A stretch of 64,000 nt of DNA from Pedobacter cryoconitis (GCF_003259615.1 NZ_QLLR01000008.1:62001-126000); one strand, 5' to 3'. Positions 1 to 8,806 are shown, numbered from the stretch's first letter. Translations and numbers: made by a program. The notes: generated by a model from the letters alone, not told the origin.

Positions 1-473
1 TGGTAGATAGTACCGCGCGGTATAACCAGGTAGTCACCATAAGCAAAACGAATCTTTCCAAAGCCTGTTTTTAACGTTCCTGTTCCCTGGTGGATGAAAA
101 TTACCTCATCTGCCTGACTGTTTTTATAGAAATAATCAGTCATGGATTTCCTTGGTGCGGCGAGAGAAATATGCAAATCGCTGTTAACCAGTACTGGTTT
201 CCTGCTTTTCAGATAGTCGTCTTCGGGAGCCACATTAAAACCGATCAGAGAAGTATGTTTCAGATGTTTCTCCCTGGCAATTTTAGGTTCTACAGAATAA
301 GGTTCTCCGAGCGATTTAACAATCGTTGGTGGATGACAGTGATAGACAAGCGAATACAGGCTCGAAAATCCTTCAGTGGATACCAGTTCCTCTGCATAAA
401 GCTCACCGTTCGGCTTTCTAAAAACCGTGTGTCTTTTAGGTGGAATGGTTCCTAAGGTATGATAAATAGGCAT
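1..473 (-). CDS. hmgA: Homogentisate 1,2-dioxygenase, N-terminal part (runs off the window)
   Basis: Reading the minus strand from an ATG at 473 gives an open frame of about 157 codons to the window edge. It begins MPIYHTLGTIPPKRHTVFRK, the usual N-terminus of bacterial homogentisate dioxygenase. The visible part is the N-terminal cupin-like half, including a stretch reading FIHQGTGTLKTGFGKI and then a YGDYLVIPRGT segment; the iron ligands lie further on, outside the window. The enzyme opens the homogentisate ring to maleylacetoacetate in phenylalanine and tyrosine breakdown. It is divergent from the fumarylacetoacetase-family gene at 816, which acts later in the same pathway. Identification is from family knowledge of the N-terminus; no 3' part can be checked. 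Confidence 0.88.
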   Translation of the reverse strand, partial: MPIYHTLGTIPPKRHTVFRKPNGELYAEELVSTEGFSSLYSLVYHCHPPTIVKSLGEPYSVEPKIAREKHLKHTSLIGFNVAPEDDYLKSRKPVLVNSDLHISLAAPRKSMTDYFYKNSQADEVIFIHQGTGTLKTGFGKIRFAYGDYLVIPRGTIY

Positions 474-815
474 ATCTATAGGTTATAAAATGGTTGAAAT
501 GTAGGATGAATAAAAAACGTGAGAACGTTTAGTATACGATAGCTTGAGAAAGAAGCTTAAATGGAGTATTGTGCAAAAATGATCTTAGAGAGCATAGCAT
601 ACCTGAACCCGGCCAGTACTTGGCTGGCAATACGATCCAGATATTTTAATTTGCGCTTTGTCATTGTTGCGAAGGCTAAATTAAGAATTATATTGTTAGC
701 TATCAAATTTATACCATACAATCTATTGTCATTTATTTCAAAGGCTTTTGTTCATTGTGGGCTAAATTCTCTAGCTTTGAAGCACTGTACATTGTGCTAC
801 CAAAAATAAAACTAT
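474..815. other. Divergent intergenic region, hmgA / fumarylacetoacetase
   Basis: These 342 bp separate two divergent catabolic genes, so both promoters should lie here. I see no convincing TAnnTTTG box with a partner. A short palindrome at 515-530 (AAACGT-GAGA-ACGTTT), about 45 bp before the hmgA start, is a possible operator. An 82-codon open frame at 561-809 has no recognisable features and is probably chance. Confidence 0.4.
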
Positions 816-1811
816 ATGAAATTAGTATCCTACAAAACAGAAGACAGAGAACATCTTGGTGTTTTCATCAGCGGGCATATTTATAATTTGAATTCTTGCG
901 ATAAGCAGATCCCAAATGATATGAACGGGTTTTTAAAAGATTCCGAAGTACTGATGGAACGGGCATTGGCAATTGATGCTAAAATCAAATCGGGTGAAAT
1001 CGAACCTAAAGAAGAAGCTTTTTATGAAGTTGTAGCGCCAGTTCCGCATCCAAGCTCTTGCAGAGACGGTTATGCTTTCCGTCAGCACGTTGCTGCCGCA
1101 CGCAGAAACCGCAAAGTAGACATGATTGCTGAATTTGATCAATATCCTATATTCTATTTTACCAACCACAATGCGATACAAGGCCCCGGAGAGATTGAAT
1201 GTATGCCTGATCACTTCCAAAAGCTTGATTTTGAACTGGAAGTGGCGGTGGTTATCGGTAAAAAAGGAAGAAACATCAAAGCTGCTGAAGCTGATGCGTA
1301 TATCGCAGGGTATATGATTATGAATGATATGAGTGCCAGAACGCTGCAAATGGAAGAAATGTTATTAAACTTAGGCCCTGCAAAAGGAAAAGACTTTTCT
1401 ACAGTAATCGGCCCATGGTTAGTCACTCCTGATGAGCTGGAAGAATATAAAACTGCTCCTAAAGCAGGACATGTTGGAAACAGCTATAACCTGGAAATGA
1501 CCTGTACGGTGAACGGAATCCAGGTTTCAGCAGGGAATACAGCTGATATGGACTGGACATTTGCTGAAATTATTGAGCGTTGTGCTTATGGAGTGGATAT
1601 TTTACCAGGCGATGTTATCGGTTCAGGTACAGTAGGTACAGGCTGCTTTTTGGAATTGAATGGTACAGGTTTGTTAAATGATCCGAACTTTAAGCCACAA
1701 TGGTTACAGGACGGTGATGTGGTAGAAATGGAAATTACCGGTCTTGGCCGTTTAAGCAATACAATCCGCAAAGTGGATACTGATTTTTCTATTCTAGCTC
1801 TTAAAAAATAA
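816..1811 (+). CDS. Fumarylacetoacetate hydrolase family protein
   Basis: This 331-residue protein belongs to the FAH superfamily, which cleaves C-C bonds in beta-diketo acids; the expected reaction here is fumarylacetoacetate to fumarate and acetoacetate, the last step of tyrosine degradation. The metal-binding core is visible as FELE with Glu140 and Glu142, followed by NDMSAR with Asp171, and a late GDVIGSGTVGTGC segment typical of the fold. Its position opposite hmgA supports the fumarylacetoacetase role over other FAH-family activities. The stop codon shares its last base with the ATG of the next gene (TAATG), so the two are translationally coupled. The exact substrate is inferred from context. 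Confidence 0.85.
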   Translation: MKLVSYKTEDREHLGVFISGHIYNLNSCDKQIPNDMNGFLKDSEVLMERALAIDAKIKSGEIEPKEEAFYEVVAPVPHPSSCRDGYAFRQHVAAARRNRKVDMIAEFDQYPIFYFTNHNAIQGPGEIECMPDHFQKLDFELEVAVVIGKKGRNIKAAEADAYIAGYMIMNDMSARTLQMEEMLLNLGPAKGKDFSTVIGPWLVTPDELEEYKTAPKAGHVGNSYNLEMTCTVNGIQVSAGNTADMDWTFAEIIERCAYGVDILPGDVIGSGTVGTGCFLELNGTGLLNDPNFKPQWLQDGDVVEMEITGLGRLSNTIRKVDTDFSILALKK

Positions 1812-2704
1812 TGCTGACAGTAAAAACTTCAGAGTTGAGTCCGGCGCAACTGCAAAATTACTTGCAATATGCAGTTGCGCCAAGACCGATATGTTTCGCT
1901 ACTACGATTGACAAAGAAGGAAATATCAATTTAAGTCCTTTCAGTTTCTTCAATATGTTTAGTACAAATCCACCGCTGTGTGTGTTTTCACCAGCGCGAA
2001 GGGTAAGGGATAATACGACCAAACACACGCTGGAAAACATTCTGGAAGTTAAGGAATGTGTGATTAATATCGTGAATTACCCAATGGTACAGCAAATGAG
2101 CCTGGCGAGTACGGAATATGCAAAAGGTATCAATGAGTTTGAAAAAGCTGGTTTTACCATGCATCCTTCGCAATTGGTTAAGCCACCACGTGTTGCTGAG
2201 GCTCCAGTTCAAATGGAGTGTATTGTAACAGAAGTGATTCACCTTGGGGATAATCCTGGTGCTGGAAACCTGATCCTTGCTGAAATAAAACTGATCCACA
2301 TCAAGGAAGAGATTTTAGATGAGGATGGAAAAATTGACCAGGAGAAAATAGATTTAGTAGCACGTTTAGGTGGTGACTGGTATTGCCGGGTAACGGCAGA
2401 TAATCTGTTTAAAGTTGCAAAACCATTAACCACATTGGGTATTGGTATTGATGCTTTGCCTCATGGGGTAAGAAATTCTTATGTATTGAGCGGGAATGAT
2501 CTGGGGATGCTGGGTAACATCGAAAAAGTTCCTTCAGAAGAAGAAATCGACCTGATCAGAAGTCATCCTGCTGTTAAAGAGGTATTGGATGCTACGATTG
2601 GTGATGGTGTAAACCGTCAGCGTGAATTACATGAACTGGCTAAAGAAATGTTAAGCAGGGGTGAAGTGCCTAACGCTTTGAAGGTAGTTTTGCTGGAAAG
2701 CTAA
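1811..2704 (+). CDS. Flavin reductase-like (FMN-binding split-barrel) protein
   Basis: This 297-residue protein has the flavin reductase-like domain in its first 200 residues, with the family pattern of APRPICFATTID, then LSPFSFFNMFSTNPPLCVFSP, which lines the FMN pocket. The C-terminal 100 residues are helical and not part of the basic fold, so it is longer than a typical flavin reductase. It is coupled to the FAH gene by a 1-bp overlap and so probably serves the same aromatic pathway, but its substrate is not known. Related proteins are usually annotated only as flavin reductase family. No signal peptide is present, so a cytoplasmic location is expected. Confidence 0.8.
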   Translation: MLTVKTSELSPAQLQNYLQYAVAPRPICFATTIDKEGNINLSPFSFFNMFSTNPPLCVFSPARRVRDNTTKHTLENILEVKECVINIVNYPMVQQMSLASTEYAKGINEFEKAGFTMHPSQLVKPPRVAEAPVQMECIVTEVIHLGDNPGAGNLILAEIKLIHIKEEILDEDGKIDQEKIDLVARLGGDWYCRVTADNLFKVAKPLTTLGIGIDALPHGVRNSYVLSGNDLGMLGNIEKVPSEEEIDLIRSHPAVKEVLDATIGDGVNRQRELHELAKEMLSRGEVPNALKVVLLES

Positions 2705-2712
2705 GTATATTA

Positions 2713-3216
2713 TTAAAGAATACTAACCGCTCTCATCAGGCGGCTTTTGTAATAGGGATTAAGTGTGGTAACGGTTACACCGTGTGCTTTGCCAGAGGTA
2801 GAATGGATGAACTTAATAGTATCTCCTTCAATGTCTGCAATAATGCCAACGTGGCCTACCACACGTTTTCTTGGATTGGTTCCGGTAAAGATAAGTACAT
2901 CACCAACCTTTGCATTTTCCAGTTTAACCGGAGTTCCTGCCTGGTTGAATTCTGTAGAAGAACGCGGAACATTGACACCGAAGTTATGAAATACATAACT
3001 CACAAAACCTGAGCAATCAAATCCGGTAGCCGGGTTACTTGAAGCATATCTGTAAGGAATTCCGATGAGTGTTTTTGCAAAACCTATCAATTGATCAGAG
3101 GTTTTATTCGCAACCATTTTTTTGAGTAATTCCTGGTATTTAACAGGAACGGTCTGCGACTTGCCGGAAGCGGCAAAAAGAACTACGAAGCAGAATAATA
3201 ACAGGCTTTTCTTCAT
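2713..3216 (-). CDS. Secreted NlpC/P60 (C40) peptidase
   Basis: This 167-residue protein starts with a signal peptide (Lys2-Lys3, hydrophobic core to about residue 18, cleavage near SGKS-QT). The rest is a single NlpC/P60 domain. The catalytic Cys68 sits in FDCSGFVSYVF, His122 in GHVGII and the third polar residue His138 in FIHST. Such enzymes cut gamma-D-Glu-diamino-acid bonds in peptidoglycan stem peptides in the periplasm. It is convergent with the flavin reductase gene, 8 bp away, and separated from the SDR gene upstream by a strong terminator, so it is probably transcribed alone. Confidence 0.88.
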   Translation of the reverse strand: MKKSLLLFCFVVLFAASGKSQTVPVKYQELLKKMVANKTSDQLIGFAKTLIGIPYRYASSNPATGFDCSGFVSYVFHNFGVNVPRSSTEFNQAGTPVKLENAKVGDVLIFTGTNPRKRVVGHVGIIADIEGDTIKFIHSTSGKAHGVTVTTLNPYYKSRLMRAVSIL

Positions 3217-3245
3217 ATATCGTCCGCTAAGTTATCAAAATATTT

Positions 3246-3307
3246 CACAAAGCAATAAAAAAAGCCATCTTGCTATATAGCAGGATGGCTTTTTTTATTG
3301 CTTTGTG
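3246..3307 (-). terminator. Long, near-perfect hairpin terminator after the SDR gene
   Basis: A 24-bp perfect inverted repeat (3246-3269 with 3284-3307) encloses a short inner stem and a TATATA-centred loop. It starts 4 bp past the SDR stop codon and carries a T7 tract inside the arm in both directions, so it should stop transcripts from the SDR side and could work both ways. Its full palindromic length of 62 bp is unusual for an intrinsic terminator. Confidence 0.85.
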
Positions 3308-3310
3308 AAG

Positions 3311-4012
3311 CTAAGGAGTAGTAACAGCAACAGGAATGATCTTCCCATTGAAAAACTTATGACCGGTTCTTGCAAAGTCAGCTACATATTTACCCATTTC
3401 AAATGCCATTACAGGAGACTGATAACCCGGGAAAGCCTGTTCCAGCATTTCCGTCTGGGCTGACCCTAAAGCCAGGCAGTTTATCTTAATCCCCGTGTCA
3501 GCTAATTCAAAAGCCAGGCACTCCGTTAACGTATGCAATGCACCTTTACTTGAGGAATAGGCTGCAAGTCCCGGGAATTTAACACTGCCCTGGAAGCCAC
3601 CCATACTTCCTATATTTACAATATGACTTCCATTGTGCATCAATGGCAGCAAATTCTGGATCATGTTAAAATGACCCGTCACATTACTTTGAAACATCTG
3701 GTTTAAATCTTCTGCAGAAAGCTCTAAAAATGGTTTATTAATCAATGCACCTGCATTGTTGATCAGAATATCTACCGTGCCCAGCCTTTCTTTCAAAAAA
3801 GGGACTAAAGCCGCATAATCATCGTTTATAATATCAAATTCAACCGGGAGCAATGTGCAATCCGGATTAATACCTTTGGCAATTTCTAATAATTTTCTCA
3901 GTTTATCAGCAGATCTGGCAATGCAAACTACCTTGTTTTCAGTCTGTAACGTAAATTCTAAAGCAGCTTCAAAACCTATTCCACTGCTTGCTCCTGTTAA
4001 TACAATATTCAT
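3311..4012 (-). CDS. Short-chain dehydrogenase/reductase paired with phenylalanine hydroxylase
   Basis: This is a classical SDR of 233 residues. It shows the Rossmann nucleotide motif TGASSGIG near the N-terminus, the NNAG motif near residue 86, a catalytic serine in NIGSMGG and the YSSSK active-site Tyr-Lys. The start lies 2 bp after the phenylalanine hydroxylase stop codon, so the two form an operon. Phenylalanine hydroxylase oxidises tetrahydropterin, and known pterin-recycling enzymes (dihydropteridine reductase, sepiapterin reductase) are SDRs. A pterin-reducing role is therefore plausible, but it is inference from context, since the sequence alone only fixes the family. Confidence 0.88.
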   Translation of the reverse strand: MNIVLTGASSGIGFEAALEFTLQTENKVVCIARSADKLRKLLEIAKGINPDCTLLPVEFDIINDDYAALVPFLKERLGTVDILINNAGALINKPFLELSAEDLNQMFQSNVTGHFNMIQNLLPLMHNGSHIVNIGSMGGFQGSVKFPGLAAYSSSKGALHTLTECLAFELADTGIKINCLALGSAQTEMLEQAFPGYQSPVMAFEMGKYVADFARTGHKFFNGKIIPVAVTTP

Positions 4013-4014
4013 GT

Positions 4015-5799
4015 TTAATCTTCTTCCGTAATTAATTGTGTAACAGGGTTCTCTATCACGTGTAAGCCATCCTGAATCAGTTTTTGATGTTGTGGTTCAG
4101 CTACGGCTTTCGCTTCCAGGTAAACCCTTATTTCCTGTTCAAAGTCATGCCCGGTTTGGTTATAATGTGCAATTTCCAGGATCTCCAAAGCACAAAGCCA
4201 ATCCTGAGGATAAGCAGTTTTTAAGTTTTCAAACAGAGCTGGTAAAAGGTCTTCACCAATACCTTCTTCTCTGATCTGTCTTACTGCCCTGTAAATGTCG
4301 TGCAGTTGATTCGTAGCTTCATCATAAACAATCTTTTCAGTTTGTTTATCACTGATATAAGTGATCTCCTCGTAAGCATCTTTATCTGCTGCGCCGTTAA
4401 ATACAGATACAATCGAGTTACCGACAGCCATATCGTAAGTACCCCATTCTGGCTGGAAAAGGATATTTCCATTTTGCTCTTTAACTGTACAATCTTCAAA
4501 AGCAATCAGAATTACCTGATCTTCATGTTTGTAAACTGCTTTGACCACTCCATTTACCTGGATACCACTTTCAAAAACCAGTTCAGTCGTATTTCCTTCG
4601 ATAATTCCAAAAGCAAAAAGCGCATCACTGCCAAAGTTTTCCAGCGGTAAAGCAGTGTTTTTCAGCTTACCTACCGGTGATGAAAAACCGTCTTTATGGT
4701 AAACTTTACCATGGCCATCCAGTTGGGTATTAGCAATTGAAAGCGCAGAAGGCCCTGTAGTTTTAATAAAAATAGGTTCTCCTGAATCGTTCAGTCCCAT
4801 GTCACTGAATACGCCGGTTACCTGCAAACCTGAACTGTAAACTGCCGTTGCCGGGTTTTTAGAGTCCATCGCTTTGCGTACACTTTCAGCACCACCTTTT
4901 CTAAAAGCCATCGTATTGGCAAATTGTTCCAGTACATCAATCAGGTTCTGAAAGGTTTCTGTAACGAAAAGCTGCGGCTGCGTTTTGGTAATATCATAGG
5001 AATAATTCAGCGTATCTATAGTATAAGGGAGCTTTTTAACGTTTGCTGTCATACAGCTCGAACTTTCCCCAATCGAAGAAAGCAGGCCTGCACCATATAT
5101 TTTAGGGTCGGTTAAACTGCCGATTAAACCATATTCTACGGTCCACCAATGCAATCTGCTCAATAGCGCCATTTCTGAAGGTTCACCCATATTAGCTGAA
5201 ATTTCCTGTAACTGCTCTTCCGCCCTGGTAATCTCAAATTCAGGAATATCTACTGCTTCTTTTAAAATCGATAAAGCACGGATAGCCTCATATAATTCAA
5301 AATCTTTTGCTGAAAACATCGCCTTAGCGCCAATAGAGCCTATATAACTCAGGTAACTATTGTAATCAGCATCCGCAATAATAGGAGCATGGCCAGCCGA
5401 CTCATGGATAATATCCGGAGCTGGTGTATATTCAATATGGTTAATCTGACGGATGTCTGCTGCAATAACAAGCACATGGTAAGCCTGGTATTCCATAAAT
5501 GCTGCAGGGGGAATAAATCCATCCACAGTAACAGCTCCCCAGCCTAATTTACCAAGGTTGTCATTCATCGTTTGCAAATCCGGGATATATTCTATACTTA
5601 ATCCCGCGCGCTGTAAACCTTTGATATATGGATAATAAGCAACATCTTTTAAATAACTATAATTCTGACGCATTACGTAACGCCAAACCGCCTGATCAAC
5701 AGGCGTATATTTAGCATAGTTCTGGTCTACGATAAATTGCCTAAGATGTTTCGGAAGCTGGGCTACCCGGGGGTTGTTAAAGTCATTAAAATCGCTCAT
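4015..5799 (-). CDS. Phenylalanine 4-monooxygenase (aromatic amino acid hydroxylase) with C-terminal extension
   Basis: This protein of 594 residues hydroxylates phenylalanine to tyrosine with iron, O2 and a tetrahydropterin. The iron triad is visible as His132 and His137 in HESAGHAP and Glu222 in HWWTVEYG. The hydroxylase domain covers roughly residues 20-300. Simple bacterial phenylalanine hydroxylases are about 260-300 residues, so the remaining 280 or so residues are an added region of mixed beta and helical character with no motif that I recognise. It is not the N-terminal ACT domain of animal enzymes. It heads a two-gene operon with the SDR and supplies tyrosine to the homogentisate route represented by hmgA. 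Confidence 0.92.
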   Translation of the reverse strand: MSDFNDFNNPRVAQLPKHLRQFIVDQNYAKYTPVDQAVWRYVMRQNYSYLKDVAYYPYIKGLQRAGLSIEYIPDLQTMNDNLGKLGWGAVTVDGFIPPAAFMEYQAYHVLVIAADIRQINHIEYTPAPDIIHESAGHAPIIADADYNSYLSYIGSIGAKAMFSAKDFELYEAIRALSILKEAVDIPEFEITRAEEQLQEISANMGEPSEMALLSRLHWWTVEYGLIGSLTDPKIYGAGLLSSIGESSSCMTANVKKLPYTIDTLNYSYDITKTQPQLFVTETFQNLIDVLEQFANTMAFRKGGAESVRKAMDSKNPATAVYSSGLQVTGVFSDMGLNDSGEPIFIKTTGPSALSIANTQLDGHGKVYHKDGFSSPVGKLKNTALPLENFGSDALFAFGIIEGNTTELVFESGIQVNGVVKAVYKHEDQVILIAFEDCTVKEQNGNILFQPEWGTYDMAVGNSIVSVFNGAADKDAYEEITYISDKQTEKIVYDEATNQLHDIYRAVRQIREEGIGEDLLPALFENLKTAYPQDWLCALEILEIAHYNQTGHDFEQEIRVYLEAKAVAEPQHQKLIQDGLHVIENPVTQLITEED

Positions 5800-5884
5800 T
5801 GCCTTTTATATTTGTGTTTGTCTAAAGATAAGGTGGACCATACGATTTATCAAGAAAACCGTAAGCCTTTTACTTCTAAATGAT

Positions 5885-6364
5885 TTATTTTTTTACCTTG
5901 AAAGAAAAGTGCTTTTGGCTAAAATAGCTGAATACAGCAAGAATGACTGTACATATAATTTTGGCGATGGTTGGATAAAGGTGAAAGGTTTCTACCAGTA
6001 ATTTCAGCATCGCGAAATTGAGCAGGATATTCGTCGCTACAACAGTACCGTAACGGAATAGCTGAACCCGGCCTTTAAGCTCTGATTGTGTGAATACCAG
6101 GTATTTATTCAGAGAAAACCCGATGATAAAAGTAATTACAGACTCAATAATCAAAGCAGCAACGGGCGCTGTAATCATTCCCGGAGGAAAAGGAAGGTCT
6201 ACGTGCTGTTGATGAAGTATAAAGTTATAGACTATATAATAAACAATAATCCCTGTTGCAGCAGTCGTCCCACCAGAAATAATATATCTGAAAGTGTGAG
6301 CAGACACCCAACGTGAAAAAGGAGGATAAAAAAAGTCTATAAATCTGAGTACGGCTTTACGCAT
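5885..6364 (-). CDS. GtrA-family membrane protein
   Basis: This 159-residue protein has four predicted membrane segments (around residues 25-48, 65-87, 101-120 and 128-147) and the GtrA signature NKYLVF, with a matching YFSQKHFSF near the C-terminus. GtrA-like proteins are thought to help move polyprenyl-linked sugars across the inner membrane. No glycosyltransferase gene is next to it, so its partner is unknown. The gene sits alone between the hydroxylase operon and a CAP-domain gene on the same strand, with gaps of about 70-85 bp on either side. Confidence 0.85.
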   Translation of the reverse strand: MRKAVLRFIDFFYPPFSRWVSAHTFRYIISGGTTAATGIIVYYIVYNFILHQQHVDLPFPPGMITAPVAALIIESVITFIIGFSLNKYLVFTQSELKGRVQLFRYGTVVATNILLNFAMLKLLVETFHLYPTIAKIICTVILAVFSYFSQKHFSFKVKK

Positions 6365-6434
6365 GGGGTATTAGAAATCTAATAAAAGGGGCAATTTATG
6401 AATTGATATTCGTTATCAAAAATAACAGCTCATT

Positions 6435-7124
6435 TTAACGGCTTGCAGGCTGGGAAATAAAGTCAATCACTGCGCAATATTTATACCCGGGATGGGTGCT
6501 GATATTGACACCAACCAGGCTCAAATTATAACTTGTCCCTAAAATCGTTTTCCGGTGTCCAAGATCTGGAACATTTTTATCAAGTAATAACATACAGACA
6601 TTGGCGAGGCCTTTAGAGAAGCCAAAAGCAAGGTTTTCTGAAACTGCGCGCCCTGGATAATATTTCCAGATCCGGTCTGATACAGACCTTCCGTCGCTGG
6701 AATTATGTCCGGCAAGGTTATGCTTTTTCATGTCTTTGGCGTGTTGCTGTGAAATCCATGTTAATGTTTCATCCGGACTGAATAAGGTTAAGCGTTTTAT
6801 AGTTTTCAAATCCTTTTCCAGACCTCTGTAGTATTTGTCCTTACGATTGACTTTCAGGTCATCATAGTTTCTGTATTGCTGCATGTCCACGTTGTAAGCC
6901 TCCACGAAATCCTGAAAATAAGTGTTAAAAAACTTCGTTCCATCGGTACGTGCCAGGTTCATATAAAAGACAATTTTCTTTTCTTCGTCATTGAGGTAAC
7001 TCGTATTTTTAGCGGTATTCGCATTTTCGAGTTCTTCGGGTGTCCAGTTTCTGGCAGATGATTGTGCTTTTATAGCATAAGTGCTGAAAAAAAACAGGAG
7101 GAATGCTATAAGGATGAATTTCAT
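6435..7124 (-). CDS. Secreted CAP (SCP/PR-1) domain protein
   Basis: This 229-residue protein has an N-terminal signal peptide ending near AIKAQ-SS and a CAP domain in its C-terminal half. Visible CAP features are HAKDMKKHNLAGHNSS (first conserved His), SENLAFG (conserved Glu) and GHRKTIL (second His), the cavity residues of the fold. Between the signal peptide and the CAP domain lies a charged helical segment of about 90 residues. The role of bacterial CAP proteins is mostly unsettled, so none is proposed here beyond export to the envelope. Confidence 0.82.
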   Translation of the reverse strand: MKFILIAFLLFFFSTYAIKAQSSARNWTPEELENANTAKNTSYLNDEEKKIVFYMNLARTDGTKFFNTYFQDFVEAYNVDMQQYRNYDDLKVNRKDKYYRGLEKDLKTIKRLTLFSPDETLTWISQQHAKDMKKHNLAGHNSSDGRSVSDRIWKYYPGRAVSENLAFGFSKGLANVCMLLLDKNVPDLGHRKTILGTSYNLSLVGVNISTHPGYKYCAVIDFISQPASR

Positions 7125-7200
7125 TTTAAGGTAAACGTCAGGAAGGTGGATTTAATTATATCTGGCTAGCAATAATGAAACCAGTTTAGAAGAATGGGCA

Positions 7201-7238
7201 AATAAAAAGGCCTGCTTTTTTGAGCAGGCCTTTTTATT
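7201..7238 (-). terminator. Intrinsic terminator downstream of glyS
   Basis: A 16-bp perfect stem (7201-7216 with 7223-7238) with a GC-rich core GGCCTGCT and a T5 run in the outer arm lies 16 bp after the glyS stop codon. It fits a rho-independent terminator for the minus-strand transcript. Confidence 0.88.
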
Positions 7239-7253
7239 TATACTGTAATACTA

Positions 7254-8741
7254 TTAAGGTTGTCTCAACAGGTTTTTCCAGCTTACTTTATTTGAAATCA
7301 ATTCTTCCAGATGTTTGATGTCAATTCTCTGCTGCTCCATGCTGTCACGGTGACGAATAGTTACTGTATCGTCTTCCAGTGTCTGGTGGTCAATAGTGAT
7401 ACAGAAAGGTGTACCGATCGCATCTTGTCTGCGGTAACGTTTTCCGATTGAATCTTTCTCTTCGTAAACGACATTATAATCCAGTTTCAGGTTATCCATG
7501 ATCGTTTTTGCTTTCTCTGGTAAACCATCTTTTTTAGTTAATGGCAAGATAGCTGCTTTGATTGGAGCAAGGCAAGGGTGTAAATGAAGCACGATACGGC
7601 TATCAGTTTTTTCACCTTCGCTCAGATCCTGTTCTTCAAAAGCACCGATCATAGTCAATAAGAACATACGGTCTAAACCGATTGAAGTTTCAATCACGTA
7701 TGGAATATAGTTACCATATGGTTTGCCTTCTTCATTCAGATCATTATCAAAATATTGCATTTTCTTACCAGAAAACTCCTGGTGCTGCGTTAAATCGAAA
7801 TCTGTACGGCTGTGGATACCTTCAACTTCTTTAAATCCGAATGGGAATTCAAATTCAATATCAGTCGCTGCATTTGCATAGTGGGCAAGTTTAGCATGGT
7901 CATGGTATTTATATTTTGCAGGGTCAGTACCTAAAGCAGTATGCCATTTCAAACGTGCTTCTTTCCAGTATTCAAACCATTTCATTTCTTCACCCGGACG
8001 CACAAAGAATTGCATTTCCATTTGTTCAAATTCACGCATACGCATGATAAACTGACGTGCAATCACCTCATTTCTGAAGGCCTTACCAATTTGAGCAATA
8101 CCAAAAGGGATCTTCATTCTTCCTGATTTCTGAACATTCAGGAAGTTTACAAAAATACCTTGTGCAGTTTCAGGACGTAAATAAACTTCTTCAGCACCTT
8201 CGGCCATTGCACCAAACTGCGTACTGAACATCAGGTTAAACTGACGTACATCAGTCCAGTTTTTTGTTCCGCTTACAGGACAGGCAATTTCATGTTCTTC
8301 GATCAGCACTTTAAGCTGTGGCAGGTTTTCAGCTTTAAGGGCTTCATCCATGTCAGCTTGTAATTTTGCTGCTTTATCTGTTTTACCGTCTTTTTCATAA
8401 CGGGTAATCTTATCTTCTAATAACTGGTCTGCACGGTAACGTTTATTCGAATCTTTGTTATCGATCATTGGATCACTAAATCCATCTACGTGACCACTGG
8501 CTTTCCATACTTTCGGGTGCATAAATATTGCAGAATCAATTCCTACAATGTTTTCATGCATTTGAACCATTGATTTCCACCAATATGTTTTGATGTTATT
8601 TTTTAGTTCAGCACCTAACTGACCATAATCATAAACAGCACTTAAGCCATCATAAATTTCGCTGCTTTGAAATACGAAACCATATTCCTTGGCATGGGAG
8701 ATCACATTTTTAAATTGTTCGTCGTTATTCGTTTTGGCCAT
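7254..8741 (-). CDS. glyS: Glycine--tRNA ligase, single-chain dimeric type
   Basis: This 495-residue protein is a class II synthetase of the alpha2 type, which charges tRNA-Gly with glycine. Visible features are the N-terminal SEIYDGLSAVYDYGQLGAEL block, class II motif 2 around FRNEVIARQFIMRMREFEQME, motif 3 near the GLDRMFLL segment and a C-terminal anticodon-binding domain with LHPCLAPIKAAILP. The ATG at 8741 is preceded 7 nt upstream by TATATTTG, which suggests a very short 5' leader. The gene has its own terminator and is divergent from gldA. Confidence 0.96.
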   Translation of the reverse strand: MAKTNNDEQFKNVISHAKEYGFVFQSSEIYDGLSAVYDYGQLGAELKNNIKTYWWKSMVQMHENIVGIDSAIFMHPKVWKASGHVDGFSDPMIDNKDSNKRYRADQLLEDKITRYEKDGKTDKAAKLQADMDEALKAENLPQLKVLIEEHEIACPVSGTKNWTDVRQFNLMFSTQFGAMAEGAEEVYLRPETAQGIFVNFLNVQKSGRMKIPFGIAQIGKAFRNEVIARQFIMRMREFEQMEMQFFVRPGEEMKWFEYWKEARLKWHTALGTDPAKYKYHDHAKLAHYANAATDIEFEFPFGFKEVEGIHSRTDFDLTQHQEFSGKKMQYFDNDLNEEGKPYGNYIPYVIETSIGLDRMFLLTMIGAFEEQDLSEGEKTDSRIVLHLHPCLAPIKAAILPLTKKDGLPEKAKTIMDNLKLDYNVVYEEKDSIGKRYRRQDAIGTPFCITIDHQTLEDDTVTIRHRDSMEQQRIDIKHLEELISNKVSWKNLLRQP

Positions 8742-8748
8742 AATACTG

Positions 8749-8756
8749 CAAATATA
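8749..8756 (-). promoter_or_regulatory. Candidate -7 box (TATATTTG) for glyS
   Basis: A full match to the Bacteroidota -7 consensus TAnnTTTG lies 7 nt before the glyS ATG. I see no TTG at the usual -33 distance, so the call rests on the -7 box alone. If real, the transcript would begin at or just before the start codon. Confidence 0.4.
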
Positions 8757-8798
8757 GAATTTGAAGGGTAATTTTACCTTATATTAAATACGAATTAT

Positions 8799-8806
8799 TA
8801 CTTTTG
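8799..8806 (+). promoter_or_regulatory. Candidate -7 box (TACTTTTG) for gldA
   Basis: A full TAnnTTTG match lies 43 nt before the gldA start, in the divergent gap with glyS. No clear -33 TTG accompanies it. Confidence 0.35.

Noticed and set aside
561..809. 82-codon open frame between hmgA and the fumarylacetoacetase gene
   Set aside because: It has no recognisable domain, fills a divergent promoter region and lacks codon patterns like its neighbours.
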